A DNA stretch of 64,000 bases. Origin: Acerihabitans sp035013185. Lineage in GTDB: Bacteria > Pseudomonadota > Gammaproteobacteria > Enterobacterales > Enterobacteriaceae. Positions 1 to 7,353 of the stretch are shown here, one piece after another; position 1 is the first letter of the stretch; every line of letters begins with the position of its first letter. A program made the position numbers and the translations under genes. The DNA lies in contig NZ_JAYGJO010000027.1 of assembly GCF_035013185.1 (NCBI RefSeq), positions 10,617 through 74,616 on the forward strand, in the 5' to 3' direction. A model generated the notes under the pieces. The model had not been told where the DNA came from, searched no databases, and saw only the letters and a program-made list of their open reading frames with translations.

Positions 1-68
1 CAGCTTGCTAGGTGAAATAAGCCTCTTTATGATACCACCACTTATTCTCAGTTTAGGGCCCATGGCTG

Positions 69-419
69 ATGAAACGTTGTGTATTAATCGGTCTGTTTTT
101 GCTTGTCGCTTGTAGCTCGCCACCGCCCCGTGTCACCGCGGTCCAGGCACCTTCCCAATGGTATCAAATGGGATACAGTGACGCGCTGGCCGGTAAAGTC
201 GTCAGCGACAACACTGAGCTGGCCGAAGAATATGGCAACCCACAAATCGATCGTGACAATTATCTTAAAGGTTACGTCGCGGGACAAGGTGAACTATGCC
301 AGGTCGAGACGATCCGCGCATGGGCGGCGAGAGGTTTGGCTTTCCCTGCCAGTTGTGATGGCGTAGCGCAGGCGGAACAGTTGAAGCAGCAATGGCAGCG
401 GGCAGCCGATAGTCATTAA
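69..419 (+). CDS. yfiL: YfiL-like DUF2799 lipoprotein
   Basis: Small predicted outer-membrane or periplasmic lipoprotein of unknown function, 116 aa. The first 15 residues form a lipoprotein signal with lipobox LVAC, Cys15 being the lipidated residue, followed by a Ser/Pro-rich linker. The body (WYQMGYSDALAGK, YLKGYVAGQ, LCQ) has the repeated G-x-x-x-A/G pattern I associate with the DUF2799 family. In E. coli yfiL lies just upstream of yfiRNB and rplS, so position supports the name. Here rplS follows convergently after 180 bp and no yfiR, yfiN or yfiB lies between. The identification rests on recalled synteny and motif pattern. Confidence 0.65.
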   Translation: MKRCVLIGLFLLVACSSPPPRVTAVQAPSQWYQMGYSDALAGKVVSDNTELAEEYGNPQIDRDNYLKGYVAGQGELCQVETIRAWAARGLAFPASCDGVAQAEQLKQQWQRAADSH

Positions 420-535
420 CGGTAAAAGAGCGCAATTGACCGTGAGCACCGGGAACACAGCGGGGTTCAATGTCATTTGGCGACACGGGAAATTCAGCGT
501 TAGTGTCAGTCAATGACACATTGCTTCACACCACT

Positions 536-563
536 AAAAAAAAGGCCAGCCCACTGGCCGGCC
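536..563 (-). terminator. rho-independent terminator of the rpsP-rplS operon
   Basis: On the minus strand a GC-rich hairpin (stem GGCCAG/CTGGCC, loop TGGG) is followed by a run of eight T residues. It lies 40 nt after the rplS stop, at the end of the rpsP-rimM-trmD-rplS operon. Confidence 0.8.
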
Positions 564-602
564 CTTCGATAACTAAAAGCTTTCGGATGTTGCGAAAGCG
601 TA

Positions 603-953
603 CTAGGCGTTAAGACGCTCTTTGATACGGGCAGACTTACCAGTACGTTCACGCAGGTAATACAATTTCGCCTGACGAACGGCACCACGACGTTTAACAG
701 CAATGCTGTCGATAACCGGTGAATGCGTCTGGAATACACGCTCAACACCTTCGCCATTAGAAATTTTGCGAACAGTGAATGCAGAATGCAGACCGCGGTT
801 ACGAATAGCGATAACCACGCCCTCGAATGCCTGCAGACGTTTCTTAGTACCTTCAACAACCCATACCTTCACTTCCACGGAATCACCCGGACGGAATGCA
901 GGCACGTCCTGCTTCATCTGCTCTTCTTCGATCTGTTTAATAATGTTGCTCAT
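603..953 (-). CDS. rplS: 50S ribosomal protein L19
   Basis: Large-subunit protein at the 30S-50S interface. The 116 aa (E. coli has 115) begin MSNIIKQIEEEQMKQDVPAF and include the diagnostic FRPGDSVEVKVWVVEG, AFEGVVIAIRNRG and VERVFQTHSPVIDSI segments. It is the last gene of the minus-strand rpsP-rimM-trmD-rplS operon, 73 nt after trmD, followed by a clear terminator. Start and length agree with the family and nothing is unusual. Confidence 0.99.
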   Translation of the reverse strand: MSNIIKQIEEEQMKQDVPAFRPGDSVEVKVWVVEGTKKRLQAFEGVVIAIRNRGLHSAFTVRKISNGEGVERVFQTHSPVIDSIAVKRRGAVRQAKLYYLRERTGKSARIKERLNA

Positions 954-1026
954 AATAGGTCTCTTACCCTAGGTAAACTGAGTGTTCAGGCTCGTCGGTG
1001 CGTTAGCGCCGTTGCCCTTAATAGTT

Positions 1027-1773
1027 TTATTGCTTAGCCCGATATTCCCGTTGGAATTCAGTTAGCAACTTTGCTTGCTCGTCAGTCAGAGCTAGGCTTT
1101 CCAGAAGTTCAGGTCTTCTAAGCCAAGTTCGGCCTAGCGACTGTTTCAAGCGCCAGCGACGTATCTCAGCATGGTTGCCCGACAGCAGAACCGACGGAAC
1201 CTCCATGCCTGCCAATACCTCGGGACGGGTATAATGCGGACAATCCAGCAAACCTTCAGCGAAGGAATCCTCCGCCGCAGAGGCTTCATGACCCAATACT
1301 CCCGGGATAAACCGGGAAACGGAATCAATCAGCGCCATGGCCGCCAACTCACCGCCGCTGAGCACATAATCCCCGATAGACCACTCTTCATCGATCTCAG
1401 TGGCTATCAGACGCTCATCGATACCTTCGTAACGACCACATACCAAAATCACTTTCTGGTGAGTAGCCAGCTCGCTCACACCTTGCTGATCGAGCTTACG
1501 TCCCTGGGGAGAGAGATAAATGACCTTCGCCCCTTCGCCTGCCTTGTTCTTTGCCTCGTGAATCGCATCCCGTAAGGGCTGCACCATCATCAGCATACCC
1601 GGTCCGCCGCCATAAGGGCGTTCGTCCACGGTACGGTGCCGATCGTGGGTAAAATCACGTGGACTCCAGCACTGCATGGTCAGCAGGCCGTTTTTCACTG
1701 CCCGACCGGTTACCCCGTAATCAGTAATTGCGCGGAACATTTCAGGAAACAGGCTGATAACACCAATCCACAT
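1027..1773 (-). CDS. trmD: tRNA (guanine-N1-)-methyltransferase
   Basis: SPOUT-class methyltransferase that makes m1G37 in tRNAs using S-adenosylmethionine and so prevents frameshifting. The 248 aa from MWIGVISLFPEMF include YGGGPGMLMM, VCGRYEGIDERL and the knot segment EWSIGDYVLSGGELAAM. The reading frame is open 22 codons further upstream, but that extension overlaps the neighbouring gene's end region and does not match the family, so the Met at 1773 is taken as start. E. coli TrmD is 255 aa; the tail here is a few residues shorter. It lies 37 nt after rimM, in one operon. Confidence 0.98.
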   Translation of the reverse strand: MWIGVISLFPEMFRAITDYGVTGRAVKNGLLTMQCWSPRDFTHDRHRTVDERPYGGGPGMLMMVQPLRDAIHEAKNKAGEGAKVIYLSPQGRKLDQQGVSELATHQKVILVCGRYEGIDERLIATEIDEEWSIGDYVLSGGELAAMALIDSVSRFIPGVLGHEASAAEDSFAEGLLDCPHYTRPEVLAGMEVPSVLLSGNHAEIRRWRLKQSLGRTWLRRPELLESLALTDEQAKLLTEFQREYRAKQ

Positions 1774-1810
1774 ACTGCGGTTCCACCCAATTGCCGTTTT
1801 ACGTCCGGGA

Positions 1811-2359
1811 TCAGAAATTCGGATCCCATTCAACCTCAATCGCGCGTGCGTTGAGATCGACGTTTTTGATAACCTGCCCGTCGAGGAACGGAATTAATCG
1901 TTCCTGAATACCGAAGGCATCTTTCAGGTTGGCTTTTACTACCATGACATCATTGGAGCCGGTTTCCATCATATCAATGATTGAACCGAGCTGATAACCC
2001 GCAGTGGTTACGACCTGGCAGCCCATAAGGTCTTTCCAGTAGTAATCACCCGCGTCAAGAGCCGGCAACTGCGTTGAATCCACGACAATGTCACAATTTG
2101 TCAGTAGAGCCGCGGCTTCCCGGTCTTCCATGCCTTTGACCTTAATGATCAAATCCTGACTGTGGCGCTTCCAGCCTTCCAGCTCGATGAGCTGCCACTC
2201 ACCCGCCCGTTTAATAAACCAGGGCTGGTAGTCAAAAATGCTTTCGGACTCTTCAGTGGATGAAAACACTCTGAGCCAACCGCGAATACCATACGTCGAT
2301 CCCATTTTGCCCACAACGATAGGGTTAGTGGGAATTGCGGTACGGGTTTGTTTGCTCAT
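1811..2359 (-). CDS. rimM: 16S rRNA processing protein RimM
   Basis: 30S maturation factor that binds S19 and the 16S head domain. 182 aa, the same length as E. coli RimM when started at MSKQ (2359). An in-frame Met four codons upstream is less likely. It shows the N-terminal RimM domain (VVGKMGSTYGIRGWLRVFSS) and the C-terminal PRC-barrel (GDYYWKDLMGCQVVTT, ERLIPFLDGQVIKNVDL). Second gene of the rpsP operon, 18 nt after rpsP. Confidence 0.98.
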   Translation of the reverse strand: MSKQTRTAIPTNPIVVGKMGSTYGIRGWLRVFSSTEESESIFDYQPWFIKRAGEWQLIELEGWKRHSQDLIIKVKGMEDREAAALLTNCDIVVDSTQLPALDAGDYYWKDLMGCQVVTTAGYQLGSIIDMMETGSNDVMVVKANLKDAFGIQERLIPFLDGQVIKNVDLNARAIEVEWDPNF

Positions 2360-2377
2360 AGCCACCACCAAGATCCA

Positions 2378-2626
2378 TTAAGCCGCTTTCTTAGCGTCTT
2401 TAATCAATCCAGAAACGCGTTCTGAAACAGTTGCGCCCTGGCTGACCCAATGCTCAATGCGATCCAGGTCCAAACGCAGACCTTCAGCCTGACCAGACGC
2501 GATCGGGTTAAAAAAGCCAATACGTTCAATAAAGCGACCATCACGCGCATTGCGGCTGTCAGTCACGACGATTTGATAAAACGGGCGTTTTTTTGCGCCG
2601 CCACGTGCCAAACGAATTGTTACCAT
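2378..2626 (-). CDS. rpsP: 30S ribosomal protein S16
   Basis: Small-subunit assembly protein, 82 aa as in E. coli. It begins MVTIRLARGGAKKRPFYQIV and carries RDGRFIERIGFFNP and LDLDRIEHWVSQGATVS. An open extension of 18 codons upstream is not part of the family, and the Met at 2626 is preceded by AAAGAGGATG, a good ribosome binding site. First gene of the rpsP-rimM-trmD-rplS operon. A GC-rich stem-loop (GGCCCC/GGGGCC) in the leader near 2657-2678 may be a processing or regulatory structure. Confidence 0.98.
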   Translation of the reverse strand: MVTIRLARGGAKKRPFYQIVVTDSRNARDGRFIERIGFFNPIASGQAEGLRLDLDRIEHWVSQGATVSERVSGLIKDAKKAA

Positions 2627-2767
2627 AACATCCTCTTTAGTTAATAAAACAACCAGGCCCCATCGAGGAACGGGGCCCAATTGCGGTATAGCTGCGATAA
2701 AAGTCGCTGTACAAAAAGCCCCGGAATTTTACTCGTTTGAGAGCAAAAAGCAATCTATATACCCTAA

Positions 2768-2874
2768 ATAATTCGAGTTGCAGTACGGTGGCAAGCCCGC
2801 GCGGCCCCAGGAGCATAGCGCACTATGTAACGGGGATGCGCCGGCGCAGCCAACGCATCTGCAACGTAAAGTAT
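2768..2874. repeat. Degenerate ~107-bp dispersed repeat, copy 1
   Basis: This copy ends three bases beyond the ffh stop. Its ends form an imperfect inverted repeat: ATTCGAGTTGCAG at 2771 against CTGCAACGTAAAGT near 2872. It shares its layout with 17911-18017, and its right half GCGCAGCCAACGCATCTGCA nearly matches 10443-10470. The pattern resembles a short palindromic intergenic repeat common in Yersinia, Serratia and Sodalis chromosomes (recalled, not checked). Confidence 0.6.
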
Positions 2875-2876
2875 CG

Positions 2877-4238
2877 TTACCGTCCGGGGAAACCGGGTGG
2901 CATCATGCCCTTCATGCCACGCATCATTTTTGCCATTCCACCTTTTTTCATCTTTTTCATCATGCGTTGCATGTCGTCGAATTGTTTGAGCATGCGGTTA
3001 ATCTCTTGTACCTGTAAACCACAACCGCTGGCAATGCGACGCTTGCGGGAGCCTTTAATGATCTCCGGCTGTGCCCGTTCCTTGAACGTCATGGAATTGA
3101 TGATGGCTTCCATACGCACCAGTACGCTATCGTCCATCTGAGATTTCACATTGGCGGGCAGTTGACCCGCGCCGGGCAACTTGCTCATCATGCTGGCCAT
3201 CCCGCCCATGCTGCGCATTTGCTTGAGCTGATCGAGAAAATCGGTTAAATCGAAGCCATCGCCTTTTTTCAGCTTGTTCGCTAATTTCTCGGCCTGAACA
3301 CGGTCAACCTTGCTTTCGAGATCCTCAATGAGCGATAGCACGTCGCCCATACCCAAAATACGCCCGGCGATACGATCGGGGTAGAACGGTTCAAGAGCGT
3401 CGGTCTTTTCACCCACCCCCATGAATTTAATCGGTTTCCCCGTGATGTGGCGAATGGACAGCGCCGCGCCGCCGCGGGCGTCACCGTCGACCTTGGTCAG
3501 GATGACGCCGGTCAGCGCCAAGGCCTCGTTAAACGCCTTAGCGGTGTTGGCGGCGTCCTGGCCGGTCATGGCATCGACCACAAACAGCGTTTCCACCGGT
3601 TTGATGGCCGCGTGGATTTGTTTGATTTCGTCCATCATGGCGGCATCGACGTGCAGTCGGCCGGCGGTATCCACGAGCAGAACATCGTAAAACTTCAGCT
3701 TGGCCTGTTGCAAAGCCTGGTTAACAATATCCAGCGGTCGTTGGCCAGCATCGGAGGGAAAAAAATCCACGCCCACCGTTTCCGCCAGTGTTTCCAACTG
3801 TTTGATCGCCGCTGGGCGATAAACATCCGCCGAGACCACCAGCACTTTTTTCTTGTGCTTTTCACGCAGATACTTGCCCAGCTTGGCTACGCTGGTGGTT
3901 TTACCGGCCCCTTGCAGGCCCGCCATCAGCACAACCGCCGGCGGCTGGGCGGCCAAATTCAGTTCGTTATTTTCCTCGCCCATCGCGTTAACCAGCTCGG
4001 TACGCACGATCTTGACGAATTCCTGACCAGGGGTCAGGCTTTTATTCACTTCTTGACCGAGCGCACTTTCTTTCACACGGCTGATAAAATCGCGTACCAC
4101 CGGCAAGGCAACGTCGGCTTCCAACAGCGCCATGCGAACTTCGCGCAGCGTTTCTTTAATGTTCTCTTCAGTCAGGCGGCCCCGGCCGCTGATATTGCGC
4201 AAGGAGCGCGATAATCGATCGGATAAATTTTCAAACAT
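2877..4238 (-). CDS. ffh: Signal recognition particle protein Ffh (SRP54)
   Basis: SRP GTPase that binds 4.5S RNA and signal sequences and delivers ribosomes to FtsY at the inner membrane. 453 aa, the same length as E. coli Ffh. Order: N helical bundle (1-85), G domain with P-loop GLQGAGKT at 107-114, DTAGRLHVD, TKVDGDARGGAALS, then the methionine-rich M domain ending in MMKKMKKGGMAKMMRGMKGM. It is transcribed apart from the rpsP operon downstream and is divergent from ypjD. Confidence 0.99.
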   Translation of the reverse strand: MFENLSDRLSRSLRNISGRGRLTEENIKETLREVRMALLEADVALPVVRDFISRVKESALGQEVNKSLTPGQEFVKIVRTELVNAMGEENNELNLAAQPPAVVLMAGLQGAGKTTSVAKLGKYLREKHKKKVLVVSADVYRPAAIKQLETLAETVGVDFFPSDAGQRPLDIVNQALQQAKLKFYDVLLVDTAGRLHVDAAMMDEIKQIHAAIKPVETLFVVDAMTGQDAANTAKAFNEALALTGVILTKVDGDARGGAALSIRHITGKPIKFMGVGEKTDALEPFYPDRIAGRILGMGDVLSLIEDLESKVDRVQAEKLANKLKKGDGFDLTDFLDQLKQMRSMGGMASMMSKLPGAGQLPANVKSQMDDSVLVRMEAIINSMTFKERAQPEIIKGSRKRRIASGCGLQVQEINRMLKQFDDMQRMMKKMKKGGMAKMMRGMKGMMPPGFPGR

Positions 4239-4406
4239 CGTTCTTTACACCCAAGCTGGAGTCCGGCCGCTCGTGCGACATTATTGCGACCAGTATAACA
4301 CGAAGCGCACAGAGATCTCTGCCCCAACAACGAGAACGGTTGGAGCCTGGCGTCGCTAACGCTATACTGGTCTCACCTCTCATACTAGCCTAAGACCATT
4401 AGCAAT

Positions 4407-5198
4407 ATGTCATCGATTGCCCTACTGGCTTTTATTGCCTACGCGCTCAGTCTTGGCCTGATTCTGCCCAGTATTTTGCGTAGAAGCAGCGCATACCGGC
4501 GGCTGGCGTTACTCTCCGCCGCGGTGGCATTGTCCGGCCATGCCTTCACGCTTTATCAGCGGATTTTCGACGTCAACGCAGGACAGAACTTAAGCCTGAT
4601 AAATATCGGTTCAGCGGTCAGCCTGGTGATTGGTATTGTGATGACCATCGTAGCCACCATTAACCGGGGCTGGTTCCTGCTACCTATCGTCTATATTTTC
4701 GCCATGATCCACCTGTCGACCGCCACCCTGATACCCGGAGAATTTATTACCCATCTCGAGGCTTCACCAGGGTTACTGGCGCATATCGGCCTGGCGCTGT
4801 TTTCCTATTCGGTGCTGATTATCGCCACGCTCTACGCGTTTCAGCTGGCCTGGCTCGATCATATGCTCAAGACCAAACGACTGACCTTCAGCGCCGATAT
4901 GCCGCCGCTGATGAGTATTGAGCGTAAAATGTTTCATATCACCCAGGTCGGCGTCATTCTATTGACGCTGACCTTATGCACCGGCCTGTTGTATTTTCAG
5001 AATATGTTTACCGGCGAAAATCTGCATAAAGCCGTGCTCTCCATCATGGCTTGGTGCGTCTATATTGTTTTATTGTGGGGGCATTATCGTAACGGCTGGC
5101 GTGGCCGCCGCGTGATATGGCTCAGTTTGGTCGGTGTATTGCTGTTAACATTGGCTTATTTCGGTAGCCGCATTTGGCAAAATATCGCCACCGGCTGA
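4407..5198 (+). CDS. ypjD: Inner-membrane protein YpjD, cytochrome c assembly-like
   Basis: Polytopic membrane protein of 263 aa, the same length as E. coli YpjD, with about eight hydrophobic segments. It contains LRR-free CcsA/HemX-type features, including FITHLEASPGLLAHIGLALFSY and MPPLMSIERKMFHITQVGVI, which are close to the E. coli protein. The molecular role is not settled; it is associated by name with Co/Mg resistance (CorE). It is divergent from ffh and its 3' end lies 65 nt before the start chosen for yfjD, as in E. coli. Confidence 0.95.
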   Translation: MSSIALLAFIAYALSLGLILPSILRRSSAYRRLALLSAAVALSGHAFTLYQRIFDVNAGQNLSLINIGSAVSLVIGIVMTIVATINRGWFLLPIVYIFAMIHLSTATLIPGEFITHLEASPGLLAHIGLALFSYSVLIIATLYAFQLAWLDHMLKTKRLTFSADMPPLMSIERKMFHITQVGVILLTLTLCTGLLYFQNMFTGENLHKAVLSIMAWCVYIVLLWGHYRNGWRGRRVIWLSLVGVLLLTLAYFGSRIWQNIATG

Positions 5199-5263
5199 AC
5201 CGGGTTGGCCACAGATTAATGCGGCATTTCACCACGTTTTACATCTCACAAGGAACACCCACG

Positions 5264-6556
5264 TTGGAACATGTTTCAACCAGTACCCTAATAATCATAT
5301 TGGTAATGATGGTGCTGGTATCTGCCTATTTTTCCGCCTCGGAAACCGGGATGATGACGCTCAATCGTTACCGACTACGGCATCTGGCTAAGCAGGGCAA
5401 CCGTGCCGCCAGGCGGGTGGAAAAATTACTGCATCGCCCCGATCGGTTATTGAGCCTGGTACTGATTGGCAATAACCTGGTCAATATTCTGGCTTCAGCC
5501 TTGGCCACCCTCGTCGGTATACGGTTATATGGGGATATCGGCGTGGCAATCAGCACCGGTGTACTCACGCTAGTTATTTTGCTGTTTGCTGAAGTCCTGC
5601 CAAAAACCGTGGCCGCGTTATACCCCGAGCATATAGCCTTCCCCAGTAGCCTACTGCTATCGCCGTTGCAAAAAATCATGATGCCGCTGGTGTGGCTGTT
5701 GAATATTGTTACCCGGATCCTGATGCGACTGCTGGGGATTAAGGTGCCATCAGGTCTTAATGACGCCTTGAGCAAGGACGAACTACGCTCCATTGTTAAT
5801 GAGTCCCGTTCACTGATTTCCAGGCGCAACCAGGATATGCTGATTTCGGTATTGGACTTGGAAAAGGTCAGCGTGGGCGACATTATGGTGCCGCGCAACG
5901 AGATCGTCGGTATCAATGTTAATGATGACTGGCGCAATATCATCCGCCAACTGACCCACTCTCCACATGGCCGCATCGTGCTATATCGCGATAACCTGGA
6001 TGACGCCATCAGTATGCTGCGGGTGCGCGAAGCGTATCGACTGATGACCGAGAAACAAGAGTTTACCAAGGAAAACCTGTTGCGCGCTGCCGATGAAATC
6101 TACTACATCCCCGAAGGCACTCCGCTGAATATCCAATTGGTCAAATTTCAGCGCAATAAAGAAAAAGTGGGTTTAATCGTTGATGAGTATGGGGATATAC
6201 AGGGACTGGTTACCGTTGAGGATATTCTGGAAGAGATCGTCGGTGATTTCACGACCTCCATGTCGCCCACATTGGCAGAAGAGGTCATCCCACAGAGCGA
6301 TGGTTCAGTATTGATTGAAGGCGGTGCCAACATTCGAGAATTGAATAAAGCCTTCAACTGGACACTGCCCGAAGATGAAGCCCGCACAGTTAACGGTATG
6401 CTGCTAGAGGCACTGCAGGATATTCCGCTGGCGGGGACCCAAACCCAGATCGATAGTTACCAAATCGACATCATGTCAGTGCAGGACAATATGATCAAAC
6501 AAGTCCGGATCACCCCGCTCAAAGCACTAAAGTCCGGCCTTGACGACGTGAGTTGA
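5264..6556 (+). CDS. yfjD: CNNM/CorC-family membrane protein YfjD (CorB)
   Basis: Predicted magnesium/cobalt efflux-related inner-membrane protein, 430 aa. Order: CNNM transmembrane domain (four hydrophobic segments, residues 1-190, with FSASETGMMTLNRYR), a tandem CBS pair (VGDIMVPRNEIVGI and VGLIVDEYGDIQGLVTVEDI), and a C-terminal CorC/HlyC domain (DGSVLIEGGANIRELNKAF). The start chosen is TTG at 5264 because E. coli YfjD begins with the matching EHxSTxTLIIIL and AAGGA lies upstream. ATG codons at 5174 and 5219 are open in frame but would add a non-homologous tail and overlap ypjD. Confidence 0.93.
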   Translation: MEHVSTSTLIIILVMMVLVSAYFSASETGMMTLNRYRLRHLAKQGNRAARRVEKLLHRPDRLLSLVLIGNNLVNILASALATLVGIRLYGDIGVAISTGVLTLVILLFAEVLPKTVAALYPEHIAFPSSLLLSPLQKIMMPLVWLLNIVTRILMRLLGIKVPSGLNDALSKDELRSIVNESRSLISRRNQDMLISVLDLEKVSVGDIMVPRNEIVGINVNDDWRNIIRQLTHSPHGRIVLYRDNLDDAISMLRVREAYRLMTEKQEFTKENLLRAADEIYYIPEGTPLNIQLVKFQRNKEKVGLIVDEYGDIQGLVTVEDILEEIVGDFTTSMSPTLAEEVIPQSDGSVLIEGGANIRELNKAFNWTLPEDEARTVNGMLLEALQDIPLAGTQTQIDSYQIDIMSVQDNMIKQVRITPLKALKSGLDDVS

Positions 6557-6583
6557 TCAGTCATAGGGTAAAGTTTGGTGTTC

Positions 6584-6654
6584 TAAAAAAAGCCCCACAG
6601 CTGGAATAATGCCCGTCAGTTAAGACTGGCTGGTTTTCCTAAGGCTTTGGGGCT
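6584..6654 (-). terminator. luxS terminator
   Basis: On the minus strand AGCCCCA (6654-6648) pairs with TGGGGCT (6597-6591) and is followed by a seven-T run. The loop is long and contains a second small stem (AGTC/GACT). It lies between luxS and the convergent yfjD. Confidence 0.65.
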
Positions 6655-6680
6655 CTCCAGGGTCGTTTTTTTACTACTGT

Positions 6681-7196
6681 TCAAATATGCAGCTCGGCCA
6701 GTTTTTCTTTTGGCAGGGCCAATTCATCGTTGTGGTTTACTCTAATATCATGATCGAGAATATGCTGCGCGATTTCCTGCGCTTCCGGTAAGGAATGCAT
6801 ATGATAAGTTCCGCACTGGTACTCGTTGAGCTCGGGAATCTTGTTCTGGTCAGTCACCTTCAATACATCCGCCATTGCGGCTTTCCAGGCGTTGGCTACA
6901 CGAACCTCTTCCGGAGCGCCGATCAGGCTCATGTAAAAGCCGGTACGGCAGCCCATGGGTGAAATATCGACGATTTCAACCCCGTCACCATTAAGATGAT
7001 TACGCATAAAACCAGCAAATAAATGTTCCAGAGTATGAATGCCGCGTTCAGGCATCACTTCCAGATTAGGCCGGCAAAAACGTAAGTCAAAGACAGTGAT
7101 GGTATCGCCATTAGGCGTTTTCATGGTCTTAGCAACACGTACCGCTGGCGCTGCCATGCGGGTGTGGTCTACGGTAAAGCTATCCAGCAGTGGCAT
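6681..7196 (-). CDS. luxS: S-ribosylhomocysteine lyase (AI-2 synthase)
   Basis: Metalloenzyme that cleaves S-ribosylhomocysteine to homocysteine and DPD, the precursor of autoinducer-2. It links the activated methyl cycle to quorum sensing. 171 aa, the same length as E. coli. The metal ligands His54 and His58 (motif HTLEH, with Glu57) and Cys128 (QCGTYHMHS) are all present, as is the catalytic Cys83-type segment MGCRTGFY. The Met at 7196 is preceded by GAGGAGGC; an open extension upstream is not real because it runs through micA and into gshA. Confidence 0.99.
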   Translation of the reverse strand: MPLLDSFTVDHTRMAAPAVRVAKTMKTPNGDTITVFDLRFCRPNLEVMPERGIHTLEHLFAGFMRNHLNGDGVEIVDISPMGCRTGFYMSLIGAPEEVRVANAWKAAMADVLKVTDQNKIPELNEYQCGTYHMHSLPEAQEIAQHILDHDIRVNHNDELALPKEKLAELHI

Positions 7197-7239
7197 ATCG
7201 TCGCCTCCTCTTAAATAAATTAATTTTTTTACCGTTTCC

Positions 7240-7268
7240 GGAAACTTTCTTCCATCACGTGGGTCTGA
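7240..7268 (+). promoter_or_regulatory. Sigma-E-type promoter of micA
   Basis: GGAAACTT at 7240-7247 and TCTGA at 7264-7268 are 16 bp apart and match the RpoE -35 (GGAACTT) and -10 (TCTGA/TCAAA) consensus. The micA 5' end lies 7 nt downstream at 7275. MicA is a known member of the RpoE envelope-stress regulon in E. coli and Salmonella. Confidence 0.8.
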
Positions 7269-7274
7269 ATTATT

Positions 7275-7351
7275 GAAAGACGCGCATTTGTTATCATCAT
7301 CCCTGTATGTAGAGATGTTTATTTGGCCACAGACATCTGTGGCCTTTTCTT
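7275..7351 (+). ncRNA. micA: MicA small RNA
   Basis: Hfq-dependent sRNA that represses ompA and other porin mRNAs under envelope stress. The 5' end GAAAGACGCGCATTTGTTAT matches E. coli MicA as I recall it, including the seed that pairs with the ompA start region. A variable middle is followed by a terminator hairpin (GGCCACAGA/TCTGTGGCC, 7325-7344) and a T run. It sits in the luxS-gshA gap and is antisense to both genes, exactly as in E. coli. An alternative reading of the hairpin as the gshA terminator is unlikely because the T run is on the plus strand. Confidence 0.9.
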
Positions 7352-7353
7352 TT

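Noticed and set aside
3447..4214. 255-aa plus-strand open frame
   Set aside because: Lies antisense within ffh and has the composition of a shadow frame.
5368..6069. 233-aa minus-strand open frame
   Set aside because: Antisense of yfjD, Ser/Arg-rich shadow with no homology pattern.
7325..7344. gshA terminator
   Set aside because: The T run is on the plus strand; it is the MicA terminator.
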